DNA of 64,000 nt from Arthrobacter ipis (GCF_014694315.1 NZ_JAAOXD010000004.1:485377-549376), one strand, 5' to 3'. Counted from the first letter of the stretch, positions 8,723 through 19,457 are shown. The notes: a model not told the origin generated them from the letters alone. Translations and numbers: made by a program.

Positions 8723-9103
8723 ATGATCACTGTTCAAAAAGCCGCAATCAACACCGCCCTCGTCGCGGCCCTCGTGGGCGGCGGTGCCTACCTCGCCATG
8801 GGCTATCCCGTTCTTTCTTCGGCCACAAGCAGCACCGGAAGCCAGTCCAGTACGGACTCCGCCAAAGGTGGCCACCAGGCCAACGGGATTACCGAGCAGA
8901 TGCTGACGGGGACCACCGCCACCCGTGTGAAGAATGCGGTGCTCGCGGCCAACCCCGGCGCGACGGTCCACCGGGTTGAGACCGACGCCGAGGGCGCAGT
9001 CTACGAAGCACACATCACGAAGGCTGACGGCTCGCGGGCGACGGTGAAGCTGGACGGTTCCTTCAACATCACGGCCACCCAAGCCGGGCACGGACTCAGG
9101 TAA
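8723..9103 (+). CDS. Small exported or membrane-anchored protein, PepSY-like
   Basis: A 126-residue protein of unknown role. Residues 6-32 form a hydrophobic export or anchor segment, followed by a Ser/Thr-rich linker (SSATSSTGSQSSTDSA). A folded part follows (TATRVKNAVLAANPGATVHRVETDAEG, then YEAHITKADGSRATVKLD), whose order resembles PepSY-type domains. The ATG is preceded by AGGAG. A TAAAAT -10-like hexamer lies at 8603-8608, about 115 nt upstream. It stands alone between the LpdA-like gene and a convergent hypothetical gene. Confidence 0.7.
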   Translation: MITVQKAAINTALVAALVGGGAYLAMGYPVLSSATSSTGSQSSTDSAKGGHQANGITEQMLTGTTATRVKNAVLAANPGATVHRVETDAEGAVYEAHITKADGSRATVKLDGSFNITATQAGHGLR

Positions 9104-9114
9104 TTGGCGGCGAC

Positions 9115-9819
9115 TCAGGAACAGGCGTAGGGAGGAACAGCGTCGCCGGGCGTGAAGGGCTCGAACCAGTGCCGAATATCCAGCTTGCCAGTATCCTGTT
9201 CGCTGGCGCCATCGTGGAGTGCGGCGTCCGCGTACAGTATTGCTGAGTCGGCGTCCTCCAGCAGGACCTCCTCAACGAGGGCCCGCCACTCCTCGGGGAG
9301 GTCCAGTTCGTAAATGTCCTCGGTGATCCTTGCCTGGTCGAGCAGGCAATGGACAGCGAGCTCGCCTGCGAGGCAGCCGGGAGCAGCCCAGCCGCGGGCA
9401 AAGGACGCAGTGACGTCTGCTGCCACCACGATGAACCGCTGCGTGAACTTCGCGTCATAGTTGGAAGCGAACTGCGGGGGCAGCGAGGACAGCACGGACG
9501 TTCCCGCGATGGCCTCGGGCGTGACCGTCTCCAGCCCATGCAGCGTGCCGAGGTCACGGAACAGCTGGTCGATGAGGATGCTGGACGAATTCCATAGCAG
9601 GCCCGCCAGCAGCCGCGTCTGGCGGGCAGACCGCTCCCGGTCGCCGGAGCCGGCGGAGGCCATCTCCGCCAGGTCCTCGGGATCGAACTGGAGCCGCTGC
9701 TCGGCTGTCATGTCGTCGGGATGCGGGTCCAGCCCCAGGAGTTCGAGGCTCAGTCCGGTGAGCTTCTCGGAGTCGGCCAGCAGTTCTTCGGTGATGTCGT
9801 CGTCTTCGTCGGCATTCAT
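9115..9819 (-). CDS. Conserved hypothetical protein, acidic N-terminus
   Basis: A 234-residue soluble protein I cannot assign. It begins with an acidic stretch (MNADEDDDITEELLADSEKL). The middle is helical with Phe/Trp-rich patches (RLLAGLLWNSSSILIDQLFRDLGTL) and the end reads LDIRHWFEPFTPGD. No transmembrane segment or known catalytic motif is visible. The ATG at 9819 is preferred over one 30 nt upstream because TACCAT lies 7 nt before it, the same leaderless spacing as at many genes here. It is convergent with the small PepSY-like gene. Confidence 0.65.
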   Translation of the reverse strand: MNADEDDDITEELLADSEKLTGLSLELLGLDPHPDDMTAEQRLQFDPEDLAEMASAGSGDRERSARQTRLLAGLLWNSSSILIDQLFRDLGTLHGLETVTPEAIAGTSVLSSLPPQFASNYDAKFTQRFIVVAADVTASFARGWAAPGCLAGELAVHCLLDQARITEDIYELDLPEEWRALVEEVLLEDADSAILYADAALHDGASEQDTGKLDIRHWFEPFTPGDAVPPYACS

Positions 9820-9826
9820 GCTCCCG

Positions 9827-9832
9827 ATGGTA
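9827..9832 (-). promoter_or_regulatory. -10 element of the acidic hypothetical gene
   Basis: TACCAT on the minus strand ends 7 nt before the ATG at 9819. It decides the start codon, because the GGGAG nearby is too close to serve as a ribosome site. Confidence 0.45.
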
Positions 9833-9920
9833 CCGGCCAGCAGCTGCATGCCCGATTTGTGTGACGCGTCCCCTCAAGAGTCCATGGCCATGATCAGGGC
9901 CCGGTTACCCGCCAGCGGCC

Positions 9921-11483
9921 TTAGGCGGCAGCCCCCTGAAAGTGCTTCTCGATCAGCCCCTTGATGTCCTCGTGGCAGCCGCCGCAGCCGGTGCCCGCAC
10001 GGGTGGAAGCGGAGACTTCGGCCACCGTGGAGCAGCCGCCGGACACGGCGTCGGCGATCTTGCCTCCGCTGACGCCGGCGCACCGGCACACCGTGCTCTC
10101 GGGGTCGTTGGAGGCGCCCGCGGACGCGAGCTGGTCGGGCCCGTCCAGGCGCAGGAGCAGTGACCTGTCCGCGGGCAGTTCGGCGCCGCGTTCGAAGAGC
10201 TGCACCAGCTCTCCCGCGGTGCGCGGCATGCCCACGCTGACCACGCCCTCCAGCACACCGCCGCGGGTGGTCATCTTGACGTAGCGACCGTGCTCGGGGT
10301 CGGCCCACTGGGCGATCTGCAGCCGCGGCCTGCCGTTGACGGCGCCGGCCGTCAGGACTTCCTCATCCCAGGGATCGGCCGAGTTGTCCCCGGCCACGGC
10401 CATGTTCATGCCACGGGCCTTCAGCACGATCACACCGGGTTTTTCCTGGGGGAGCGGGGGCAGTGAATCGGCGTCCTCCGCGGCACCCTCGGACAGGAGC
10501 AGGAGGTATTCGGCGAGCCATTCGGCCTGCCGCCAGCCGGGTCCTACCAGGCCGGACGGTCCGCGCGCTGTGCGGCACTCGGTGCAGGCAGGATCAGGGC
10601 AGCGGACCTCGGCGCAGTCGCCGATGGCGAAGATGTGCGGCTCGTGGTGGGCGCGCAGCCGGTGGTCCACCAGGATGCCCGTCCCGGTGGAGAGCCCGCA
10701 GCCCTCGGCGAGCTCAATGCGCGGGCGGACGCCGCAGGACAGGACCAGCAGGTCGCCGTCAATCGCCGACCCGTCGTCGAGCAGCAGAGCCGAGAACCCG
10801 CCGTCGGGCGCGTTGTGCTCAATGCCCGTGGAACGGGCGTTGCCGGCCACCCGGACGCCGCAGCTGCGCAGGCCCGCGGCCAGCACGGCGCCGCCGCCGC
10901 GGTCGATGTTCCGGCCCAGCGGATGGGGGCCGTTGTGCACCACCGTGACCGTGGCGCCTTCCTCTGCAGCCGCGAGGGCCGTCTCAAGCCCCAGCACGCC
11001 GCCGCCCAGCACCACCACGCGCTTGCGGCCGGCCACCGCCTGGCGCAGTACCTCGGCGTCACGGAGGTCGCGGAGCGCAGTCACACCCGGCGGAAGCACG
11101 GGCGCGGCAGGGTCCGGGTTCAGTCCCGTGAGGTTGGGGATCACTGGTCGGGAGCCGGTGGCGAAGACCAGCCGGTCGTAGTGGGCCGAAGTGCCGTCGG
11201 AGAGGATGACGGACTGCCGCGCGCGGTCCACGCGCCGGACCTTCACGCCCAGCCGGACGTCCACGCCGTCGGCCACCAGCGCTGCTGCGTCGGCGAGGGC
11301 CAGCGCCTCGGGGGTGGTGCGGCCAACCCCGAGGTCGGCCACCAGCACCCGGTTGTAGGCTGCCTGGGTTTCCTGGCCGATGACCGTCAGCCCCACCTGC
11401 CCGGCACGCAGTGCCGGCAGCAGTTCGTCGACCAGCCGTGCGGCCACCGGACCGAATCCGACAATTACAATCTGCTCGCTCAT
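9921..11483 (-). CDS. nasB: FAD-dependent electron-transfer subunit of assimilatory nitrate reductase
   Basis: A 520-residue pyridine-nucleotide-disulfide-type flavoprotein. FAD is bound at IVIVGFGPVAARLVDEL and NAD(P)H at VVVLGGGVLGLETALA. A C-terminal BFD-like [2Fe-2S] domain has CRCAG, GCSTV and GTGCGGCHEDIKGLIEKHF. An extra cysteine group (CPDPACTEC) lies in the middle, after IFAIGDCAEVR. By homology with Bacillus NasB it passes electrons from NAD(P)H to the molybdenum catalytic subunit encoded just upstream. ATG 11483 overlaps the nasC stop (ATGA), so translation is coupled. It is the last gene of narK-nasC-nasB. Confidence 0.88.
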   Translation of the reverse strand: MSEQIVIVGFGPVAARLVDELLPALRAGQVGLTVIGQETQAAYNRVLVADLGVGRTTPEALALADAAALVADGVDVRLGVKVRRVDRARQSVILSDGTSAHYDRLVFATGSRPVIPNLTGLNPDPAAPVLPPGVTALRDLRDAEVLRQAVAGRKRVVVLGGGVLGLETALAAAEEGATVTVVHNGPHPLGRNIDRGGGAVLAAGLRSCGVRVAGNARSTGIEHNAPDGGFSALLLDDGSAIDGDLLVLSCGVRPRIELAEGCGLSTGTGILVDHRLRAHHEPHIFAIGDCAEVRCPDPACTECRTARGPSGLVGPGWRQAEWLAEYLLLLSEGAAEDADSLPPLPQEKPGVIVLKARGMNMAVAGDNSADPWDEEVLTAGAVNGRPRLQIAQWADPEHGRYVKMTTRGGVLEGVVSVGMPRTAGELVQLFERGAELPADRSLLLRLDGPDQLASAGASNDPESTVCRCAGVSGGKIADAVSGGCSTVAEVSASTRAGTGCGGCHEDIKGLIEKHFQGAAA

Positions 11484-13681
11484 GAGGCCTCCGCTGTCTG
11501 AAGAAGACTGGTGTTCGGGGCGGCAACTGCCAGCCGGACCCACACTTTGTTGAACTTGAATTCGGGCATCCCGGAGATGGGATCCGTGGCCGCTTCCGTC
11601 AGCCGGTTCGCGCTTTCCAGTTCGGGAAAGTGGAACGGCAGGAAGACGGTTTCGGGGCGGATGGCGGTGCTGAGCTCGGCCCGGCAGACCACCTCGCCGC
11701 GCTCGTTAGCCACCGAGACCTCTGCGCCGTCCGTGATGCCCATGGCCGCCGCGGCGGCCGGGTGGATCTGCATCCTGGCCTCAGGCTGGGCGGCCAGGAG
11801 CTCGGCCACCCGCCGCGTCTGGGCGCCCGACTGGTAGTGCTCCAGCAGCCGGCCGGTGATGAGGGTCATCGGCTTGGCGGCCGGGTCAGGATGCGCCATG
11901 GAAGTACGACGGCGGCGGGGGGCTACCGCGGTCATGACCGCCTTTCCGTCGGGATGGGCAAACGCGTCCAGGAACATGCGGGGCGTTCCGGTGCTGCCGG
12001 CGGGGTAGGGCCAGTATGCGGCCGCGCCGCCGTCCAGCATGGCGTAGTCGATGCCGGAGTAGTCGGCCGCCCCGCCGGCGGAGGCCAGGCGCAGCTCTTC
12101 GAAGACGGTCTCCGGATCGTCGCTGTAGGTGGACGGTGCGTCGAGTGCCTCGGCCAGCCGGGCCATGATCCATAGCTCGCTGCGGGCACCGGCGGGTGGC
12201 TGGATCGCCTGGCGGCGGCGGAGGACGCGGCCTTCGAGGTTGGTCAGGGTGCCTTCCTCCTCGGCCCACTGCAGCACCGGCAGGACGAGGTCCGCCTCGG
12301 CTGCGGTCTCGGACATGAAGAAGTCGCAGACCACCAGGAAATCCAGGCTGCGGAGCCCGCGGATGACGGCGTTGGCGTCCGGCGAGGCGACGGCGATGTT
12401 GGATGCGTGCACGAAAAGGCAGCGGACGCCGTCGGGCTGTCCCAGTGACTTGAGCAGCTGTACGGCCGGCAGGCCGGGGCCGGGGATGAGGGACTCATCC
12501 ACCCCCCAGACCGAAGCCATGTGGGCCCGGGCGGCGGGGTCGGTGATCTTGCGGTAGCCGGGCAGCTGGTCGGCCTTCTGGCCGTGCTCGCGGCCGCCCT
12601 GGCCGTTGCCCTGGCCGGTGAGGGTGCCGTAGCCGCTGCGGGCGCTGCCGGGCAGGCCCAGCAGGAGGCTGAGGTTGATGGCCGCCGTGGCGGTGTCGGT
12701 GCCGTCGACGTGCTGCTCCACGCCGCGTCCGGTCAGGATGTAGCTGCCGCCCAGGCGGGCGCCGGCGGCCAGCCGCCGGGCCGTCTCGCGGATGAGGTCG
12801 GCGGGTACGCCGGTGATGGTCTGGACCCGCTCGGGCCAGTAGGCGTTGACGGACCGGACCACGGCGTCGAAGCCGGTGGTGCGGGCCTGGATGTAGTCGG
12901 CGTCGAGGAGGCCTTCGTGGATCACCACGTGGGAGATGCCCAGCAGCAGGGTGAGGTCGGTGCCCGGCAGGGGCTGCAGGTGGATGCCGCCGCCGTCGGA
13001 GGTGAATCTGGCCGTGGCGGAACGCCGCGGGTCCACCACAATGAAACCGCCGGCGTCGCGGACGCCCTGCAGGTGCTGGACGAACGGCGGCATGGTCTCG
13101 GCGACGTTGGAGCCGAGCATCAGGATGGTGCTGGCGGTGTCCAGCGCCTCAAGCGGGAAGGGCAGTCCGCGGTCCAGGCCGAAGGCCCGCATGCCCGCGG
13201 CGGCCGCTGACGACATGCAGAACCGGCCGTTGTAGTCGATCCGGGAGGTGCCCAGCGCGAGGCGGGCGAACTTGCCCAACTGGTACGCCTTTTCGTTGGT
13301 GAGGCCGCCGCCGCCGAAGACGCCGACGGAGTCCGCACCGTACCTGGCGCGGGCGTCCTTGACGGCGGCCGTGACGCGGCCCAGGGCCTCGTCCCAGGAG
13401 ATGGGGCGGAAGACGCCGTCGGGCCCCTTGAACATGGGCTCGGTGACGCGACCGGGGTGCTGCAGGAGCGACGCGGACGTCCACCCCTTGCGGCAGAGAC
13501 CGCCGCGGTTGGTGGGGAAGTCGCGGCCGCTCACTTCAAGGGCCGGCACAGCCGGCACGGGGCCTGACCCCGGCTGCAAAGCCGGGGTCAGGCCCGCAGC
13601 GGCCGGAGCCGCCGGGGACTTGAGCGTCATGGCGCACTGCAAGGCGCAGTAAGGGCAGTGCGTGTCGGCGCTTTTGGTCAT
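11480..13681 (-). CDS. nasC: Assimilatory nitrate reductase, molybdopterin catalytic subunit
   Basis: A 733-residue member of the molybdopterin oxidoreductase family, reducing nitrate to nitrite in the cytoplasm. The N-terminal [4Fe-4S] ligands are visible at C9, C12, C16 (HCPYCALQC) and C63 (GLCRKG). Later motifs include [35 protein letters not shown] and the C-terminal MopB domain ([16 protein letters not shown]). The gap between the third and fourth ligands is 46 residues, longer than the 25-30 usual in this family. The extra stretch (Ala/Pro/Gly-rich, residues about 20-50) is encoded partly by a perfect 16-bp inverted repeat (see 13560-13595). It starts 1 nt after the narK stop and overlaps nasB by 4 nt. 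Confidence 0.93.
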   Translation of the reverse strand: MTKSADTHCPYCALQCAMTLKSPAAPAAAGLTPALQPGSGPVPAVPALEVSGRDFPTNRGGLCRKGWTSASLLQHPGRVTEPMFKGPDGVFRPISWDEALGRVTAAVKDARARYGADSVGVFGGGGLTNEKAYQLGKFARLALGTSRIDYNGRFCMSSAAAAGMRAFGLDRGLPFPLEALDTASTILMLGSNVAETMPPFVQHLQGVRDAGGFIVVDPRRSATARFTSDGGGIHLQPLPGTDLTLLLGISHVVIHEGLLDADYIQARTTGFDAVVRSVNAYWPERVQTITGVPADLIRETARRLAAGARLGGSYILTGRGVEQHVDGTDTATAAINLSLLLGLPGSARSGYGTLTGQGNGQGGREHGQKADQLPGYRKITDPAARAHMASVWGVDESLIPGPGLPAVQLLKSLGQPDGVRCLFVHASNIAVASPDANAVIRGLRSLDFLVVCDFFMSETAAEADLVLPVLQWAEEEGTLTNLEGRVLRRRQAIQPPAGARSELWIMARLAEALDAPSTYSDDPETVFEELRLASAGGAADYSGIDYAMLDGGAAAYWPYPAGSTGTPRMFLDAFAHPDGKAVMTAVAPRRRRTSMAHPDPAAKPMTLITGRLLEHYQSGAQTRRVAELLAAQPEARMQIHPAAAAAMGITDGAEVSVANERGEVVCRAELSTAIRPETVFLPFHFPELESANRLTEAATDPISGMPEFKFNKVWVRLAVAAPNTSLLQTAEAS
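13560..13595. repeat. Perfect 16-bp inverted repeat with GCAA loop inside nasC
   Basis: Arms GGGCCTGACCCCGGCT (13560-13575) and AGCCGGGGTCAGGCCC (13580-13595) flank a 4-nt loop GCAA. It lies inside the coding sequence, in frame, between the third and fourth Fe-S cysteine codons, where the protein carries an Ala/Pro/Gly-rich insertion. It resembles a REP-type element or an imported terminator that has become coding. Confidence 0.8.
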
Positions 13682-13682
13682 G

Positions 13683-15107
13683 TTAGACGTGTCCCATCGC
13701 GTTTCGGTTGGCGTTGCGGATGTAGCAGAACCAGCAGACGGCCAGCATCAGGACGTACGCTCCGACGAAGCCGTAGAAGGCCGGGGTGTAGGAGCCGCTG
13801 GCCGTGTTGGAGGCGTTCAGCACCTGCGGGATGACGAAGCCGCCGTAGGCCCCGATGGCGGAGATCAGACCGAGCGCGGAGGACGCCAGGCGCTGGGTCT
13901 GCACCGAGCTGGCTCCGGAGCGGGCCGCACGGCTGGACGTCGCAAAGATCACCGGGATCATGCGGTACGTGGCGCCGTTTCCGAAGCCGCTGGCGGTGAA
14001 CAGCATCAGGAACAGCACCAGGAAGAGCCAGAAGTTCTTCAGCGGCAGCGTCCAGATCATCGTCAGCGTGATGACGGCCATCGCGGCGAAGGCTGACACT
14101 GTCATCCGGGCCCCGCCCATGCGGTCAGCCATGCGGCCGCCGTACGGGCGGGCCAGCGAGCCGACCAGCGGGCCGAGGAAGGCCAGGGAAAGGGCCACTG
14201 CGCCGACCGAGATGGAGGAGAAGGCCGGGAAGTAGTCCTTGATGAGCTTGGGGAAGACACCGGCGAAGCCGATAAAGGAGCCGAACGTTCCGATGTAGAG
14301 CAGCGCCATGACCCACAGGTGGGGTTCCTTGATCGCTGCCAGGGATCCGGCCACGTCGCCCTTGGCGCTCGTGAGGTTGTTCATGTACTTGTAGGCGCCG
14401 AAGGCCGCCAGGAGGATGAGCGGAACCCACATGAGGCCGGCGACGGGAAGGCTGACGGTACCGGCAGCCAGCAGAGTGATGGCGATCGGGACAGCGAGCT
14501 GTGCCACGGCTGCGCCGAGGTTGCCGCCGGCGGCGTTCAGGCCCAGCGCCCAGCCCTTTTCACGGGCCGGGTAGAAGAAGGTGATGTTGGCCATGGAGCT
14601 GGCGAAGTTGCCGCCGCCGAAGCCTGCAAGGGCCGCCACGAACAGCATGACGCCGAACGGTGTCTCCGGATTGGAGACGCACAGTGCGAGCCCGGTGGAG
14701 GGGATCAGCAGCAGCAGGGCCGAGACGATGGTCCAGTTCCGGCCACCGAAGCGCGGAACCATGAATGTGTAGGGGATCCGGAGCGTGGCGCCGACGAGGC
14801 TCGGCATGGAGATCAGCCAGAAGATCTCGGACGTGCTGAACGTAAATCCTGCGGCGGGGAGCTGGACCACCACGATGGACCACAGCTGCCAGACGACGAA
14901 GCCCAGGAACTCGGCGAAGATGGACCAGTTGAGGTTGCGGCGCGCGATCGAGCGGCCCTGGGATTCCCACTGCTGCTTGTTCTCGGCGTCCCAATTGGCA
15001 ATCCAGCGTCCGGGACGCTCTTCAAGGGCGGGTGCCTCGGTGGTGGTGGCGGCAGCAAGATCGAGGGAATTGTGGGTTCCGGCGTCTGCGGTGCGGTCAG
15101 CAGTCAC
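13683..15107 (-). CDS. narK: Nitrate/nitrite MFS transporter, NarK/NasA type
   Basis: A 474-residue major facilitator protein with about 12 hydrophobic segments, preceded by a cytoplasmic tail with RWIANWDAENKQQW, typical of the NarK group. The nitrate signature segments are recognisable: AGFGGGNFASSMANITFFYPAREKG and, in the second half, GFGNGATYRMIPVIFA. The GTG at 15107 is chosen because a perfect AAGGAGG lies 6 nt upstream; the frame is open to 15194 but nothing supports that. It is the first gene of a three-gene nitrate assimilation operon, with 1 nt to nasC. Confidence 0.9.
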   Translation of the reverse strand: MTADRTADAGTHNSLDLAAATTTEAPALEERPGRWIANWDAENKQQWESQGRSIARRNLNWSIFAEFLGFVVWQLWSIVVVQLPAAGFTFSTSEIFWLISMPSLVGATLRIPYTFMVPRFGGRNWTIVSALLLLIPSTGLALCVSNPETPFGVMLFVAALAGFGGGNFASSMANITFFYPAREKGWALGLNAAGGNLGAAVAQLAVPIAITLLAAGTVSLPVAGLMWVPLILLAAFGAYKYMNNLTSAKGDVAGSLAAIKEPHLWVMALLYIGTFGSFIGFAGVFPKLIKDYFPAFSSISVGAVALSLAFLGPLVGSLARPYGGRMADRMGGARMTVSAFAAMAVITLTMIWTLPLKNFWLFLVLFLMLFTASGFGNGATYRMIPVIFATSSRAARSGASSVQTQRLASSALGLISAIGAYGGFVIPQVLNASNTASGSYTPAFYGFVGAYVLMLAVCWFCYIRNANRNAMGHV

Positions 15108-15387
15108 GGTATACCTCCTTGGGGAATGGTGTCCTTCCAAGGTAGGGATGGCGCGTTTCGCAGACGGTCGCCGTTTGTTAACGTGCTGTGACATTTGCCT
15201 ATCAGCCCGCTTCGGGCGGCGTTAGGCTTGCAGGACGACCTCATGCTGAGACAACTTTGGAAGTCCGAATACTGGACCGCTTGTCCGTTGCGTGGACGGC
15301 GGGAACTAAGATTGAACTCTGTTTTATCCCCATGTTTGGAGGGGCTTCCGAGCGAGGTCCGTCCAGCTCTCATGAAAGCGTCCCCAC
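15108..15387. promoter_or_regulatory. narK / MHS transporter divergent intergenic region
   Basis: It contains the narK Shine-Dalgarno (AAGGAGG, minus strand). A possible GlnR-type half-box lies on the minus strand at 15192-15177: GTCAC, six bases, TTAAC, against a consensus of GTnAC-n6-GaAAC. A + strand TAAGAT -10-like hexamer at 15307-15312 could serve the MHS transporter gene. The GlnR match is imperfect (3 of 5 in the second half). Confidence 0.3.
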
Positions 15388-16800
15388 ATGTCATCGCCTG
15401 CAACGTCAACGGAACATGGCACCGCCAAACCGGTGAACTCCAAGGGCAAAGTGATCTTTGCCAGCCTCATCGGAACGACGATCGAGTTCTATGACTTCTA
15501 CATCTACGCAACCGCGTCGGTGCTGGTCTTCCCCAAGCTGTTCTTCCCCCAGGCCACGGAGGTCAACGCCCTCCTGAGCTCCTTCGCTATTTTCGGCGTC
15601 GCGTTCGTCGCCCGGCCCATCGGCTCGGTCCTGTTCGGACACTTCGGCGACAAGTTCGGCCGCAAGGGCACCCTGGTTGCCTCCCTCCTCACCATGGGCC
15701 TGGCCACGTTCTTCATCGGGCTGCTGCCGACCGCCTCCGTGGCGGGCTGGACCGTCCTCGCGCCGCTGATGCTGGTGCTGCTGCGCTTTGCCCAGGGGCT
15801 TGCGCTCGGCGGTGAATGGTCAGGCGCGGCACTGCTGGCCACGGAGAACGCCCCCGAAGGCAAGCGCGCCATCTACGGCACGTTCCCGCAGCTCGGTGCC
15901 CCCATTGGCTTCATCCTGGCCAACCTGCTCTTCATCTGGTTCAACGCTGCTCTCAGCCCGGAGGAATTTGCGGCCTGGGGCTGGCGGGTTCCGTTCCTGC
16001 TCAGCGCCGTCCTGGTGATCGTGGGCCTGTATGTGCGCCTCAAGCTCGTGGAAAGTGTCTCGTTCCAGAAGGTCCTGAAGGAAGACAAAGTGGCAAAGGT
16101 TCCGTTCGCGGCAACCTTCAAGAACCACTGGCGCCCGGTGCTGGCCGGAACCTTCATCATGCTGGCCACCTACGTGCTGTTCTACATCATGACCTCCTTC
16201 ACGCTGACCTACGGCACCAAGCCCGCCTCCGTTGAGGCCGCCCAGGCCGCCGCGGAGAAGGCCGGCAAGCCGATGTCCGCCGCCGAAATTGCCAGCTTCG
16301 TTCCCGGCCTGGGTGTTTCCCGCGGTGACTTCCTCTGGATGCTCATCCTCGGCGTCGTCTTCTTCGGAATCTTTACCCTCGTGTCCGGCCCGCTGGCCGA
16401 GAAGTGGGGCCGCCGCAAGTTCCTCATGGGCGTCACCGCAGGCATCTTTGTGTTCGGCGCGCTCTGGTTCACCATGTTCGGCCCCGGCCCAGGAGCGGCA
16501 ATCGTCGGCCTCATCGTCGGCTTCACGCTGATGGGCCTCACCTTCGGCCCGATGGCGGCGATCCTGCCGGAACTGTTCCCGTCCAACGTGCGGTACACCG
16601 GCTCGGCCGTCGCGTACAACCTCTCCAGCGTCATCGGCGCCGCTCCGGCGTCATTCATTGCCATTGCCCTGTGGCAGGCGACCGGCGGCAGCACCTGGCT
16701 CGTCGGCGTCTACATGGCAGCCGCCGCCGTGCTGACGTTCATCGCGCTGTGGATCACCCGCGAAACCAAGAACACGGACTACGAGAACAACGTGGCCTGA
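15388..16800 (+). CDS. MHS-family (metabolite:H+ symporter) MFS transporter
   Basis: A 470-residue membrane protein with 12 predicted segments. MHS signatures are the first segment GTTIEFYDFYIYATAS, GHFGDKFGRKGTL, RFAQGLALGGEWSGAALLATENAPEGKR and the second-half LPELFPSNVRYTGSAVAYNLSSVIG. This group imports organic acids, betaines or shikimate-like compounds with protons; the substrate cannot be told from sequence. A hydrophilic Ala/Lys-rich loop of about 30 residues (PASVEAAQAAAEKAGKPMSA) sits between segments 7 and 8. It is divergent from narK and followed by a strong bidirectional terminator. Confidence 0.88.
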   Translation: MSSPATSTEHGTAKPVNSKGKVIFASLIGTTIEFYDFYIYATASVLVFPKLFFPQATEVNALLSSFAIFGVAFVARPIGSVLFGHFGDKFGRKGTLVASLLTMGLATFFIGLLPTASVAGWTVLAPLMLVLLRFAQGLALGGEWSGAALLATENAPEGKRAIYGTFPQLGAPIGFILANLLFIWFNAALSPEEFAAWGWRVPFLLSAVLVIVGLYVRLKLVESVSFQKVLKEDKVAKVPFAATFKNHWRPVLAGTFIMLATYVLFYIMTSFTLTYGTKPASVEAAQAAAEKAGKPMSAAEIASFVPGLGVSRGDFLWMLILGVVFFGIFTLVSGPLAEKWGRRKFLMGVTAGIFVFGALWFTMFGPGPGAAIVGLIVGFTLMGLTFGPMAAILPELFPSNVRYTGSAVAYNLSSVIGAAPASFIAIALWQATGGSTWLVGVYMAAAAVLTFIALWITRETKNTDYENNVA

Positions 16801-16822
16801 TTTTCAGCTTTAGATGCATCAA

Positions 16823-16857
16823 TGAAAATGCCCGGTGGATCACACCGGGCATTTTCA
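16823..16857. terminator. Bidirectional rho-independent terminator
   Basis: A perfect 15-bp stem, TGAAAATGCCCGGTG and CACCGGGCATTTTCA, with loop GATCA. A/T-rich ends supply a U-tract in both directions. It lies between the convergent MHS transporter and acyl-CoA carboxylase alpha genes. Confidence 0.9.
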
Positions 16858-16871
16858 TGTGCTGAAGAGCT

Positions 16872-18683
<1,812 letters not shown>

Positions 18684-18725
18684 GGCGTCTCCTTCTTTCC
18701 TTCAGGGAGCCTAGCCTGATTTTGA

Positions 18726-18754
18726 GGATTCCGCCGATATTACTGGCGGAATCC
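18726..18754. repeat. Hairpin between maf and the acyl-CoA carboxylase alpha gene
   Basis: A perfect 10-bp inverted repeat, GGATTCCGCC and GGCGGAATCC, with a 9-nt loop. On the minus strand the loop contains TAATAT (18742-18737), a good -10-like hexamer about 50-60 nt before the TTG start. It could be a maf terminator, but no U-tract follows, or a promoter/operator of the carboxylase gene. Confidence 0.5.
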
Positions 18755-18774
18755 GCGGGTTAGAGACCCGGCCT

Positions 18775-18791
18775 TTGTAGGAAAGCTACAA
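18775..18791. promoter_or_regulatory. 17-bp palindrome shared with the carboxylase beta-subunit promoter
   Basis: TTGTAGGAAAGCTACAA, with perfect 6-bp arms. It overlaps the maf stop and lies about 90 nt before the carboxylase alpha start. It matches 14 of 17 positions of the palindrome upstream of the beta-subunit gene (29773-29789). Confidence 0.5.
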
Positions 18792-19445
18792 CTCCCCGGG
18801 AATTGCCGAGTCCGGCAGGTCCTGCCAGAACTCGGTGATGCTCACGTTCGCCTGGGCCAGCAGGGAACGGAGTGTGGATACCGACAGTCCGACGACGGCG
18901 TGCGGGTCGCCGTCGACTTTCCGGATGAAGGCGCCGCCCAGGCCGTCGATGGTGAAGGAGCCGGCGCAGTGCAGTGGCTCGCCGGTGGCGATGTAGGCAT
19001 CGATCTCCGCGATCTCCATCTCCATGAAATGGACCTCAGCGGAAGCGACGCTGCCCAGCGTGGCGCCGGAGCCGCCGTCGTCGTCCGTGTCGCGGCAGTC
19101 CACCAGCCAGTGGCCGGTGTGCAGGACCCCGCTGCTGCCGCTCATCCGCAGCATCCGCTGCCGGGCAACGTCCACGGTGTACGGCTTGCCGTGCGACTCA
19201 CCGGCGAACTCGAAGACGGAATCGCAGCCCAGCACCAGGGCCCCCTCGGCTTCCGGCAGCGACGCAACGGCCTCGGCCTTGGCCCGGGCCAGGAGCAGGG
19301 CGGTGTCGTGCGGATCGGTGACGCCGTAGCGCGCCTGCACGGCATCCTCGTCGACGTCGGACACGAGGACCTCGTGTTCGATGCCGGCCTCAGTCAGGAG
19401 CTTGGTGCGGGCGGGGGACTGGGAGGCAAGGATGAGGCGGGTCAC
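18786..19445 (-). CDS. maf: Maf-family nucleoside triphosphate pyrophosphatase
   Basis: A 219-residue Maf protein, hydrolysing non-canonical or modified dNTP/UTP to monophosphates. Signatures seen are LILASQSPARTKLL at the start, the DTAL/LARAKAEA segment, VLGCDSVFEF and the substrate loop GEPLHCAGSFTIDGLGGAFI. GTG 19445 is the start: the -10 element TAGGCT lies exactly 6 nt upstream, which predicts a leaderless mRNA. The gene is cotranscribable with the downstream carboxylase alpha gene, though an internal hairpin and palindrome separate them. maf next to acyl-CoA carboxylase genes is common in actinobacteria. Confidence 0.9.
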   Translation of the reverse strand: MTRLILASQSPARTKLLTEAGIEHEVLVSDVDEDAVQARYGVTDPHDTALLLARAKAEAVASLPEAEGALVLGCDSVFEFAGESHGKPYTVDVARQRMLRMSGSSGVLHTGHWLVDCRDTDDDGGSGATLGSVASAEVHFMEMEIAEIDAYIATGEPLHCAGSFTIDGLGGAFIRKVDGDPHAVVGLSVSTLRSLLAQANVSITEFWQDLPDSAIPGEL

Positions 19446-19451
19446 GGCTCC

Positions 19452-19457
19452 AGCCTA
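19452..19457 (-). promoter_or_regulatory. -10 element of maf (leaderless)
   Basis: TAGGCT on the minus strand, 6 nt before the GTG start at 19445. Confidence 0.5.
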
